A model generated the notes under the pieces. It saw only the letters and a program-made list of their open reading frames with translations. It was not told the DNA's origin and made no database searches. From Leishmania infantum JPCM5 (taxonomy: Eukaryota > Euglenozoa > Kinetoplastea > Trypanosomatida > Trypanosomatidae): 64,000 bases of DNA. The position numbers were made by a program, and so were the translations under genes. This document shows positions 1-10,272 of this stretch, piece by piece (the first letter of the stretch is position 1; each line of letters opens with the position of its first letter). The DNA is taken from assembly GCF_000002875.2 (NCBI RefSeq), contig NC_009398.2:129001-193000 (forward strand). Reading direction: 5' to 3'.

Positions 1-2
1 AA

Positions 3-1301
3 GTGCTGCATGGCGTGGCTGCGCTGCGTGCTGGTGTGGCGGCTCTGTGGGCCGGGATGGAGGGTTTGGCGCCTCCAGCGGAAGCGCACAACAGCGACGC
101 CTCCTCGCCCTCCTCCTACGCTGGGATGATCGGGGCTGTCGTGCGAGCACTGATATGGTGTGCAACGGCGGCAACCACCACCATCCTGGTGGCGTACGGC
201 GGTCTTCTTCTCATCGCCGTCTACCCCCGCCAGCTTATATTCATCCAGTCCGCCGTCGCATCGATGTTGTCTGCTGCTTTCGCCGGCGTGGCCCTTGCCC
301 AAGGCGCGGGCCTGATGGCAATGCTCTTCGCCTTGTTGGCGTTCACGCCGCTTCTATGGATCTACCTCATTCAGGACCGGATTCCCTTCACCACCACGAT
401 GCTGTGCGCCACCGTGTCGGTCCTGCGACGTCATCGCAGCCTCTTCGCTATCTCCCTCGGCTCCGCTATCGCAAGCTGGTGCTTCGTCATGGCGGCGGTG
501 GTGTGCGTGCTGCCGAGCGTGCTGCGCCTTCTCGCCGGCACGGCGTCTAGCGCGAATATAGCCTATCCCATCATCCTCGTCGTCTGTGTTTTCTGGGTCC
601 AGGAGGCGCTAAGCGCACTCGTGCATGTGACCGTGTGCGGCGTGGTAGCCACGTGGTACTTCGCCGGTGAGGGGAACATGCCATCCTTCCCCGTGCAGAC
701 CTCGTTTCAGCGCGCCACCACGACGAGTTTTGGCTCGGTCTGCCTGGGCTCCCTCATCAACGCCATCGCGTCCTTTGTTCGCTTCCTTATTGATACGGTG
801 CGCACCAGCAGCGACGGCGACAACTTCTGGATGTGCATCATGAGCTGCCTGGTGGGCTGCATCGAGGACTTGGTGCGGTACTTCAACCATTATGCCTTCG
901 TTCACGTGGCAGTGTACGGGTGCGGCTACGTCGACGCCGCCAAGGAGACCTGGGTGCTTGTGAAGCAGTGTGCCTTCTCCGCGATATTCAACGATCTGTT
1001 GACGGGGCAGGTTATTGGCATTCTCGCCTTCATGAGCGCAGTGCTGGTGGCCCTCTTGACGGCGCTCGTGACGTGGAATGCAGCGGCGGTGGCGCTGATG
1101 TTTTTCATGTCACTGATCGTGAGCAGCATCTTCTACAGTCCGGTAAGCTCGTGCGTGGCAACGATCTATGTGTGCTTTGCGGAGGTTCCGGTGGGGCTGC
1201 AGCTCTCGTTTCCGGAGCTGTACGCCGCCCTTGTGGACGCCGATGCCGGCTATACGCAGCGCCGTGAGGAGGCCAGCGTGTACGGCACCGCTCTTGTCTA
1301 A
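3..1301 (+). CDS. Choline transporter-like (CTL/PNS1, SLC44) protein, 5' partial
   Basis: This is the C-terminal ~430 residues of a multi-pass membrane protein; the reading frame is open to the window edge, so the true start lies upstream. Seen: at least eight long hydrophobic stretches, and around residue 294 the segment FNHYAFVHVAVYGCGY followed by AAKETW, which matches the conserved C-terminal signature of the CTL/PNS1 family (typically FNRYAY...ALYG...AA..T). Family knowledge: these are plasma-membrane or organellar proteins linked to choline or ethanolamine transport in animals; PNS1 in yeast is less clear. The substrate here is unknown. It is the first gene of the plus-strand cluster and is followed by 4.5 kb of non-coding DNA that carries a SIDER2-like element, which could affect mRNA stability if it lies in the 3' UTR. 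Confidence 0.75.
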   Translation: MLHGVAALRAGVAALWAGMEGLAPPAEAHNSDASSPSSYAGMIGAVVRALIWCATAATTTILVAYGGLLLIAVYPRQLIFIQSAVASMLSAAFAGVALAQGAGLMAMLFALLAFTPLLWIYLIQDRIPFTTTMLCATVSVLRRHRSLFAISLGSAIASWCFVMAAVVCVLPSVLRLLAGTASSANIAYPIILVVCVFWVQEALSALVHVTVCGVVATWYFAGEGNMPSFPVQTSFQRATTTSFGSVCLGSLINAIASFVRFLIDTVRTSSDGDNFWMCIMSCLVGCIEDLVRYFNHYAFVHVAVYGCGYVDAAKETWVLVKQCAFSAIFNDLLTGQVIGILAFMSAVLVALLTALVTWNAAAVALMFFMSLIVSSIFYSPVSSCVATIYVCFAEVPVGLQLSFPELYAALVDADAGYTQRREEASVYGTALV

Positions 1302-4300
1302 GTCTCCGTGCACCCACGTACACGTGGCCTTGAAGAGGCGAGGAGCGACATGGGGTTCGGAAGGGAAAGAGAGAAAGCGGGGGTGGTCGTGCCGCGGTCA
1401 GAATGCAAGGCGGAATACATATACATGCACATGCATATCTGTATATATGTTCATAGCACAAAAAGGAAATATAAAAGAGGCCCCTGCACACCAGAAGTAG
1501 GCGGGCTGAAACATGACGAGCAAGAAAGGCTTGGTGGTGAGTTTGTTCGGATTTGTGGCGCGTCTGGTGCGCCCCACCCCTCTCCTCCTCCCCCTCCCCC
1601 TCCCCCGTCGTCGTCTTCTTGGCTCGCTTGTTCTTTCCCTTTGCAGCGTAACCCTCTTTTCCTTTATCTCTGAGTAGTATTCCGCACACCACACACCTCT
1701 CTGTCTCTCTCTCTCGCGCGCGCGCACTGCCTTGGTTTTTTTTTGGTGGTTTGTCTGTCCCTGGCTTTCTCTGTGGGGTGCTTAGTGCTGTGTGGCGTGT
1801 GGGCCTTTCTGTTTCAGCGCATGTTGTTTCTCCCGCCCCCATCACTCTCCTCCTCCCTTTGTGTTCCACTTGTGTGGATACAGATGAGCTTGTATGAGCG
1901 TTGTTATCGTCGTGGTCAGTGTCGCCTACGCACCTTTCCTCAGCATGCGCCCGCCGCAGCACGACCATGAGCACCTAAAGGCAGAGAGTACGTGGAAAGA
2001 TGCCTATGGTGCTCTCTATCACCGCTCGCTCTTCCCCCTTCACATCTCTTACGTTTGTAGGCGTATGTGGGGGAGGGGGGCGGGGGTCTCTATCCTTTGG
2101 CTGATCTGCGCTAAGCGATCGCTTTCCTATGTTGTCCTGCTCTGGGGGTGTCGCTGCATCTCTGAGCACGTATGCTGTTGGGTGCCTTTTTCTGTGGCTT
2201 CTCCGTCACCGGATGACACAAAGGCAAGCCATGAACCCCCCCCCACCCTTGAAAGGAAAAGCCACGCCACGTCCTTTGCTGATGCAGCTCTTCGTTTCTC
2301 CCCTCCTTGCCTTGCTTGCTGGCGCAGCACGCACTCTCTCCCCTCCCCCACGCCACCCCGCCCTGTCTCCATCCTTGCCAGTGCTCCTGTTCATTGCTTG
2401 CTGCTCAGCAGGTCGCACATACCATGGCAGCAGCAGCAGCAGGACATTGCTGCACGCGCAGTGCCCCCCCCCTTCTTTTGGGTGGTGAGGCTCTCTCTCT
2501 CGGTGTGTCTGCGGGGAGTTGCGTGTCTGCTCGTCACTGTGTTCGTCCTTTCCTCTGTTGTTGCTGTTTGACTTCTTTATCGCTTCCCTTGCTTTCCTAT
2601 TCATGCCGCCTCACTAGCAGGCCCATGAACCACTTCAGTGCACGTGTGCGTACGCGCCTACACGCATGCGCATGCAGGCAGGCACACGTATTCGTTCTGC
2701 ACAGCGGTGTCTCCGCAATGCGTGCGTGTGTGTGTGTACGAGAAAGAGGGGTTCGTTTTCGTGACTGTGCACTCGTGCTGTGTGTTGGGCCGGAAGCACT
2801 GTCGACTTGCGCGCACTTGCCCAGAGGCAAAACACCATCAAGTACAGGAGCTGGCGAGTGCGCGTGTGCACACACAGCTCTTTGGCGCGCGCAAGCACGC
2901 CGTTCCCGCCTCATTCACCTTTGGAAGGTGCAGTGGAGGTAGCGAAGGCGGAGCAAGGGGGGGGGTAACATGTCCGTCCCGACTGTGGAGGAGGAGGGGG
3001 CAAGGCGGGGAAGAGAAGGTCGTCGTCGACGTTGGTTCTCCCCGCACTCTTCCCTCCAAGGCGTTTCGCTGCACGCGCATCGCCGTGCTTCCGCGAGACG
3101 TTTCTCCCTCCTAACAGGCGCCGCCGAGTGACCGGTGAGAGAGGCCCGCCCCTTTCCTTCGCTTTCATGCACTTCATCGACGGAGCGCATGGGGGCACAC
3201 GTTGAACTGCATGCATCCTTGCTAGTCTCTTCTTCCTGCGCGAGTGTGCACACGTGCTCCTTCCGCCACAACTCGTGCCGTTGCGACCTCCACTTCCCCT
3301 CCCTATTTCCTGTGTGTTGTTTTTCGTTGTGCACACGCACACAAAAGACATACCTACTCACTCACCAGCGTACCCCCATGATACGGCAGAAGCCGCCACC
3401 GTAGTGAAAACGGGAGAGAGGGAGGGTGGTGAGGCAACAGTGACAAAACCGTCTGTCTCTCCCTTGAGCACCACCGCCTCCTCGTCTCCCCCCTTCTGCC
3501 GTCTCCCTTCTCGTACGGCGAATTGTGTTATGTCTGCGTCTTTTTGCGCCTCCTCATGAGCATCCTCATCGCTGCGTGCGAGCCCACCTCATCTCGGCAA
3601 CGCCCTAGACCCTGACCCACCCCACTCTTCCGAGCGCGAGAGGCTGACGAAACCCGAACAAGAAGCGCATGCTTGTATCGCAAGAGAGGTGCGCGGCGCG
3701 CATCACCCTCGTCCCATCTCTGTCGCCACGCTCTGCCCAACGCACACAAGCGCGCATGCACATGGACACGCCGGGACAATGTCTTTTCTGTCTTGCGCTG
3801 CGCACCGGTGTCTCCCCTCCGTATTCCTGCTTGATGGAGTGGGTGTATCTGTGTGTGTGTGTATACCCCCATGGTTTCGTGTGCGTATGTGTGGCCCGTC
3901 CATGTCTGTACCCCCTCCCCCACCCACCCACCCCAAAACGTGGCTTTCGGGCCGCTTTTCGTTGTTGTCTTTCCCCGACTCTGTTGTTGTGCTGCTCGTG
4001 CTGCTGTCCATCTCAACTTTTTATTCCCTGCTCTTCTCTGGCATGTCGGTGGTCTTCCGGCCGCAGTCGCCACATCCGCAGCCGCTGCAGAGGAGTCCCC
4101 GTCATGCCGTGGCACTATGCGCTTGGGTCTCTGTCTACGCGGTGGGGAGAAAGACGCAGCGAGCCCCGAGCGTGTTCGTTAACTACGTGCTCTTCACGCA
4201 TGCGTGTTCATCGCGGGCAGAACGAGTCACATCAGCGTCACGGCATATCGCTCACCCGACACGCACACACATGTTTTTCCTCCGGTTGTCTCGCCCCTGT

Positions 4301-4720
4301 CCCTCTGCCTCTCGTCCCCTGAGCGGCGCTGGTCCTCGTCCCTCTGCTGCGCGGTGGTCTGTGTCCTTGTTTCGCCTCCTTTCTTGCGTTGTTGCCGTTG
4401 CAGCACACATCTGTGTCTTCGTGCGTCTGTGCCGGCGCCAGTCTGATCGATTCCGACACCGATGTTCTGTGTCGCCCTCTCGTGTGCACCACCCGCTCTC
4501 TGTTCCCGTGTGTCCATGTGTGTGGGTAAGGGAGAGGGGACAAGGGGAAGAGGGCAGGGCAGGCGGCCACTGTCCCACCATCGCCGCCACGCCTGCTCGC
4601 CTCTTTCGTCGCCCATGCCTCGTCGCTGCGATGTCCACGCGCGGCGCGCCTCCCCTTTTTGTCTCCATTGTTTGTTAGCTTCCCACCCTTCTGGCCCCGT
4701 ACATCAACCCACATACATAT
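1302..4720 (+). other. Long intergenic region / 3' UTR, no gene seen
   Basis: About 3.4 kb of pyrimidine-rich plus-strand DNA with CT and GT tracts, CG-rich microsatellite-like patches and homopolymer runs. Open frames here (for example 3689-4678) consist of low-complexity Ser, Pro, Arg, Cys and His and look like chance openings. It probably holds the 3' UTR of the CTL-like gene. Confidence 0.6.
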
Positions 4721-5330
4721 CCTCATGACCGGTACATACAAACATACCCGCACACAGTGCGTGGCATCTCGGGACCCGGTGCCCCCACTCTCTCCCCCTG
4801 CGGGGAGGCGGAGCGGCACCCCACCCCCTCTAGTCCTGCCCAATGCGGAGCCGCTTCCGGTCGTGACAGGGTCAAGCGCCGACGCCGTAGGGGAGGTCAG
4901 AGCGATGCATCGCCACTGACGCCGGCGGCCAGGTCCTGGACGGCGCTGCGTCGGTGCGACCCGCGGCCGTGAACACGCTTGCGCCATCCATGTGATGGGC
5001 AGCGTGTCGGCGTGACTCGAGCGTACCCCACACCCGGCCCCCACACTGCCCTGCTGGTGGTGGGGAGCCGGAGCCACCCCGAGGAGGATGCAGCACGTGG
5101 CGACCGGCACGATGGTAGCTGCTGTGAGGCCACCCGCGGGGCGGGTGGTGGGTGGGGCTTGAGGCAGGGGCTGTGCTCAGATGACTGTGTCTGCGCACAG
5201 CCGTAGCGACGTGCCTGCCGCTGCTTCAGTTCACGCGCCTGAGGTCTGTGCCAGGGCCCGGGCCAGAGGGAGGGTAGAGTGCTGTGTAGCGCGTGCTCTA
5301 CGGTCAGAGAATGGTCACGTTGAACAAAAC
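4721..5330 (+). mobile_element. SIDER2-like retroposon, copy A (longest form)
   Basis: A sequence found six times in the window. Copy A starts near cctcatgaccggta and runs through the block beginning cagtgcgtggcatctcggg (4755), the core around 4860-5040 and the stretch ending gcctgccgctgcttc (~5229). It keeps an 88-base segment (about 5056-5143) between two ggtggtggg repeats that copies B, C, D and E lack. Identity as SIDER2, a short truncated relative of ingi/L1Tc retroposons common in Leishmania 3' UTRs, rests on dispersal, size (~0.5 kb) and remembered sequence character. Known role of the family: mRNA destabilisation and substrate for homologous recombination. Confidence 0.65.
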
Positions 5331-5840
5331 CTAACAAGATATGTAAAGCAGCGCTGCCCCACACCTGTGAGAGGTGGGGACTGCGTGATCGTGCATGTGT
5401 TGATGTACACCTTTGCGTGGCGGTGGAATGCGCTTGCGGGCAGCCATCCATGTTCCCCACACCACCATCCGATGGCCTCTCTCGCGTCACCTCTGCATCT
5501 ACGTTGTTCCCTTCCGCCATCCACCGCTTCCTACGCGTCTCCATGCAATATGGCGAACGCACACACGCACAAGCCCCTACCTTAGCATACTTGTCCCCCA
5601 CTCTCTAGCACCTTCCCTTCATTAGCCCCCCACCCCTGCCCACCGCTCAGGTCTCTCACCATCATCGCCGCCAAGCGTCCCTCATCCCCTTTCCCCATCG
5701 GTCTATATCCCTCGTCCCCTCCCACGGCTTCCTGGCCTACTGCGCGCCGATACATACGCATACAATAGCACACCCCCGTGCCTTCATTCGCACACGCCAC
5801 CAGTGCCCACGCGCAGTACACTGTACGCACCGGAGAAGCA

Positions 5841-6773
5841 ATGGGCCTCCTCGGCAAGGAACGCGCCGGCTCCTTCAAGGCCACAGACACCTCTGGACGC
5901 CATTTTCTCTGGACAATCGATAAGTTCTCGCAGTACACGCTTGGCGTGACTCTCGACAGCGACAACGTCACTTGCTTCACCAAAGTAAAATTTCACCTGC
6001 ACATGGCCCTCGGCGCCAGTGGTGCCGTCGGCATCTACATCCATTACAAGAAGCCGCCGATCCCGAAGTACTCGTACTACCTAACGAACTCGAAGTGTGA
6101 AGAGATGCGCCAGCACACGGCCTACACCATCCCCGAGGATTCGGAGCGCTGCGGTCACTGGAACGTGTGCAGCCACGGGGACCTGAAGGAGTTCCTCGGG
6201 GAGGATGACACGCTGCTCGTGCATTTCTGTTTTGACGACGACACCCTCGTTGTGAATCAGCTCGGGCAGAGTAATATCTCGGTCACGTGGTCGATTCCGA
6301 AGCTGGAGACGCAGAACCTGTGTCCCTACTCCTCACGCGGTTTCTTTGTGGGCGACACGTTGCTCGTGGCCCGGCTGGACGTCAAGCAGAAAGATGGCCA
6401 TACGGGACGTAAGTACAGCTACGAAGACGTGGTCACGTACATCATATTTGTCTTCTGCCGAAAGGGCAATGTCCCGCCACACAGCATCGAGCTCGTGGAC
6501 TCCGCCGGCAACGCCTACCATCGCTTAGAAAGGAACGGTGATCAGTCGGGGCTGACGGCGCTGGTGGACCGCAGTGTGGTTGAGAAGAACATCGAGAACA
6601 CCGGCGCCCTCCTCGTTAGAATCAACTTCTGCGTTGGCAAGAACCCGTTGGATTTGCTGAACATGCTTAGTGGTCTCGGCAGCGCAGAGGGTGAGCGGAA
6701 GGGCAGCACCAGCAATGGTTGCACCGTTCATCTCGACGATAAAAAAGAAGTGTGTACCGTCATGGACGACTAG
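5841..6773 (+). CDS. MATH/TRAF-like two-module protein, tandem copy 1
   Basis: A 310-residue soluble protein with no signal peptide or membrane segment. I chose the ATG at 5841 (MGLLGKERAGSF) over an in-frame ATG at 5778, which lies in pyrimidine-rich leader-like DNA. Residues ~20-140 begin with FLWTIDKFSQ and include GIYIHYKKPP and HWNVC; residues ~150-280 begin VTWSIPKLET and again alternate short beta-like strands. The W-x-I start, a central paired-strand region and the repeat of this pattern suggest two MATH/TRAF-like beta-sandwich modules, an inference from pattern only. Copy 2 (9340-10272) differs by about 35 residues concentrated in five patches. Function unknown; MATH modules normally bind peptides. 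Confidence 0.8.
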   Translation: MGLLGKERAGSFKATDTSGRHFLWTIDKFSQYTLGVTLDSDNVTCFTKVKFHLHMALGASGAVGIYIHYKKPPIPKYSYYLTNSKCEEMRQHTAYTIPEDSERCGHWNVCSHGDLKEFLGEDDTLLVHFCFDDDTLVVNQLGQSNISVTWSIPKLETQNLCPYSSRGFFVGDTLLVARLDVKQKDGHTGRKYSYEDVVTYIIFVFCRKGNVPPHSIELVDSAGNAYHRLERNGDQSGLTALVDRSVVEKNIENTGALLVRINFCVGKNPLDLLNMLSGLGSAEGERKGSTSNGCTVHLDDKKEVCTVMDD

Positions 6774-8341
6774 AGAGCGAGGTGAACGGATGACGGGGCA
6801 GGGGAACTCTTGCGTGTCGGTGCGTGCGTTCAGTCAACGCGACAGCCTTGTGTTCTTCTTCCCCGTCTGCCTGTGAGTGCACTGGGGTGCACATGTGTGT
6901 GCAGGTGTCGATTTACGTGCACTCATACGTGCACAGATCGAGACTTGTATGGATATAGTCGATGGCGGAGGAGAAGGGGAAGAGCTTGGCGAGTGCCCAG
7001 CAGCCAAAACTGCGCGCGGACAAGCGAAGAGAGAGAGACCGCAGCAGCAGTAGAGGAATGAGAAGGGGGCTCTCGGATCGCAGCAACGAGCAGCGGAAAG
7101 GAGGAAAGAAGGGAAGAAGAAGGGCATCGGTACTGGAGCCCACCTACCATGTCCCTCTATCTGTTGTGGCACCCAGACGCACGCGCGAAGCGACACTGAT
7201 CTCCCGATGTCTCGCCCTTTCGGTGCTCCCACTCCGTCCTGTTGCCTCTGTGCTCTCTCACTTTTCACTTCCTTTGGACTTCTCATGCCGTGTTTGCTTG
7301 GCCTCTCCTGCTGCTGCTGCTCTACTCCTGTCGTTGTTACTGCGTGGCTTCGCCGTATTGGTGTCTATTGCCCTTTCTTGTCTGCCCTATCGTTCTCTCC
7401 CGGCGTGGTCACCCACCCCACCCCCTCCTCCTCCTTCGGTCTGTCGCTTGCTTGCTTGCTCGCGTCTTCTTGCTGTCTTTGCTCTCCCTAAACGCGCCCC
7501 TCCCCTCCCACCACCACCACCGCGGTGCCGCACAGTCGCACACACGCACACACACGCACACGCCAGGCACCACCGCTACTCCTCCTCCTACGCGCCTCCT
7601 CTTTTTCTTTTCGCTTTTTATTTTGCCTGCAGAAGCACTTCCACAGCAACGCAGTCTGCGTTTCTCCCCTAAAATCCCTCTTACAGGCAGTCTGCCGCCA
7701 CACTGCGTGCCGCCCGTGTGAGTTATGTTACCCCTTCCCCCCCCCTCCTGGCCTCCCCCCAACTCTGGCGAGGGCCTGCGTGCCCGCATTCACGCTGAGC
7801 TGCAGCACGTCTAGAGTGCGCGAAGGCATGCCTCTTGTGCTCTTCTTATTTTCTTCATTGGGCGCCATGCTCTCTCTTCTATCTTCTCTTCCTTTTTTGT
7901 TGTTACTCTAGGGAGCCGATAAGCCTTGCAGGTGACCATGGCACACGCGGAGGGGGGGTTCTCCACCACCGTCTCGCCTCGATCTTTTCTTGCCTGCTCC
8001 CTTTCGATTCTGCAGCGTTGCAGCCCTAGCTATCAGCTCGCTCCACCTTCAATAATTGCTTCCGTTCCCTTCCCTCCCCTCCCCACCCACTGCCCTGCTG
8101 CTTCACAGCCCATGGCGCTTTATTAGTTACTGCGCCCTCTCGGTGTTGTGTGATGCCTTTGATTGGTGTACCGCCACCGTCTCGCCTCGACCTTTTCTTC
8201 CCTCCCCTCCCCTTCTCTCTTGTACTCCTCCCCCCACACCATTTCTTCACGTCCCCATGCAAGCTGCGTTCGTTCTTTGCTGTTTTCTGTCTTTCTTTTC
8301 GTGTGCTTGTCCTCCCTGATGAGCGGTGGATACGCCAGCCC
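6774..8341 (+). other. Intergenic / 3' UTR of MATH-like copy 1
   Basis: Non-coding, rich in pyrimidines from about 7150 onward, with CA-rich tracts near 7545. Nearly identical to 10273-11632 except for an extra 208 bases (7966-8173) bounded by direct repeats of ccaccgtctcgcctcga at 7966 and 8174. Confidence 0.75.
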
Positions 8342-8829
8342 CAGTGCGTGGCATCTCGGGACCCGGTGCCCCCACTCTCTCCCCCTGCGGGGAGGCGGAG
8401 CGGCACCCCACCCCCTCTAGTCCTGCCCAATGCGGAGCCGCTTCCGGTCGTGACAGGGTCAAGCGCCGACGCCGTAGGGGAGGTCAGAGCGATGCATCGC
8501 CACTGACGCCGGCGGCCAGGTCCTGGACGGCGCTGCGTCGGTGCGACCCGCGGCCGTGAACACGCTTGCGCCATCCATGTGATGGGCAGCGTGTCGGCGT
8601 GACTCGAGCGTACCCCACACCCGGCCCCCACACTGCCCTGCTGGTGGTGGGTGGGGCTTGAGGCAGGGGCTGTGCTCAGATGACTGTGTCTGCGCACAGC
8701 CGTAGCGACGTGCCTGCCGCTGCTTCAGTTCACGCGCCTGAGGTCTGTGCCAGGGCCCGGGCCAGAGGGAGGGTAGAGTGCTGTGTAGCGCGTGCTCTAC
8801 GGTCAGAGAATGGTCACGTTGAACAAAAC
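8342..8829 (+). mobile_element. SIDER2-like retroposon, copy B
   Basis: Second direct copy, at the junction of the two tandem units. It matches copy A from cagtgcgtggcatctc onward but lacks the 88-base segment; the junction reads ctggtggtgggtgggg, as expected for a deletion between two ggtggtggg repeats. Homology with copy A continues without a break into the MATH-like gene, so this element marks the recombination boundary of the duplication. Confidence 0.65.
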
Positions 8830-9339
8830 CTAACAAGATATGTAAAGCAGCGCTGCCCCACACCTGTGAGAGGTGGGGACTGCGTGATCGTGCATGTGTT
8901 GATGTACACCTTTGCGTGGCGGTGGAATGCGCTTGCGGGCAGCCATCCATGTTCCCCACACCACCATCCGATGGCCTCTCTCGCGTCACCTCTGCATCTA
9001 CGTTGTTCCCTTCCGCCATCCACCGCTTCCTACGCGTCTCCATGCAATATGGCGAACGCACACACGCACAAGCCCCTACCTTAGCATACTTGTCCCCCAC
9101 TCTCTAGCACCTTCCCTTCATTAGCCCCCCACCCCTGCCCACCGCTCAGGTCTCTCACCATCATCGCCGCCAAGCGTCCCTCATCCCCTTTCCCCATCGG
9201 TCTATATCCCTCGTCCCCTCCCACGGCTTCCTGGCCTACTGCGCGCCGATACATACGCATACAATAGCACACCCCCGTGCCTTCATTCGCACACGCCACC
9301 AGTGCCCACGCGCAGTACACTGTACGCACCGGAGAAGCA

Positions 9340-10272
9340 ATGGGCCTCCTCGGCAAGGAACGCGCCGGCTCCTTCAAGGCCACAGACACCTCTGGACGCC
9401 ATTTTCTCTGGACAATCGATAAGTTCTCGCAGTACACGCTTGGCGTGACTCTCGACAGCGACAACGTCACTTGCTTCACCAAAGTAAAATTTCACCTGCA
9501 CATGACACTGCGCACCTGCGGTGCCGTCGGCATCTACATCCATTACAAGAAGCCGCCGATCCCGAAGTACTCGTACTACCTAACGAACTCGAAGTGTGAG
9601 GGGACGCGCCAGCACACGGCCCACAGTCTCCCCGATGGTACGGAGCGCTGCGGTCACTGGAACGTGTGCAGCCACGGGGACCTGAAGGAGTTCCTCGGGG
9701 AGGATGACACGCTGCTCGTGCATTTCTGTTTTGACGACGACACCCTCGTTGTGAATCAGCTCGGGCAGAGTAATATCTCGGTCACGTGGTCGATTCCGAA
9801 GCTGGAGACGCAGAACCTGTGTCCCTACTCCTCACGCAGTTTCTTTGTGGGCGACACAGTGCTGATTGCCCAGATCGACGCCAAGCAGAAAGATGGCCAT
9901 ACGGGACGTAAGTACAGCTACGAAGACGTGGTCACGTACATCATATTTGTCTTCTGCCGAAAGGGCAATATGCCGCCACACAGCATCGAGCTTGTGGACT
10001 CCGCCGGCAACGCCTACTTTCAGTTAAGCAAGAAAGAGGACGAGTCGGGGCTGACGGCGCTGGTGGACCGCAGTGTGGTTGAGAAGAACATCGAGAACAC
10101 CGGCGCCCTCCTCGTTAGAATCAACTTCTCCACTAGCGGAAACCCGTTGGATTTGCTGAACACCATTAGCGATGACGTCAGCGCAGAGGGTGAGCGGAAG
10201 GGCAGCACCAGCAATGGTTGCACCGTTCATCTCGACGATAAAAAAGAAGTGTGTACCGTCATGGACGACTAG
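9340..10272 (+). CDS. MATH/TRAF-like two-module protein, tandem copy 2
   Basis: 310 residues, same start, length and architecture as copy 1. Hand comparison finds about 58 base differences, all within five short patches: near residues 56-60, 88-102, 171-182, 211-235 and 264-279. About 35 amino acids change and only about seven codons differ silently. Between the patches, and in several hundred bases on either side of the coding region, I see no differences. The patches change charge and polarity (for example ERNGDQ against SKKEDE). This suggests mosaic conversion from another paralogue, or selection for different binding surfaces. Function is unknown. Confidence 0.8.
   Translation: MGLLGKERAGSFKATDTSGRHFLWTIDKFSQYTLGVTLDSDNVTCFTKVKFHLHMTLRTCGAVGIYIHYKKPPIPKYSYYLTNSKCEGTRQHTAHSLPDGTERCGHWNVCSHGDLKEFLGEDDTLLVHFCFDDDTLVVNQLGQSNISVTWSIPKLETQNLCPYSSRSFFVGDTVLIAQIDAKQKDGHTGRKYSYEDVVTYIIFVFCRKGNMPPHSIELVDSAGNAYFQLSKKEDESGLTALVDRSVVEKNIENTGALLVRINFSTSGNPLDLLNTISDDVSAEGERKGSTSNGCTVHLDDKKEVCTVMDD

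Larger units (their letters stand above)
4755..8341 (+). repeat. Tandem duplication unit 1 (3587 bp)
   Basis: Unit 1 starts at the SIDER2-like element A (cagtgcgtggcatctc) and includes the first MATH-like gene and its downstream DNA. The same sequence restarts at 8342. Flanking non-coding DNA is virtually identical between units at a spacing of 3499 bases. Length differences come from two deletions: 88 bases inside the repeat element (kept only in unit 1) and 208 bases in the 3' region (absent from unit 2). Confidence 0.93.

Noticed and set aside
3689..4678. 329-codon plus-strand open frame
   Set aside because: Cys/Ser/Pro/His-rich chance opening in pyrimidine-rich intergenic DNA; other frames also open.
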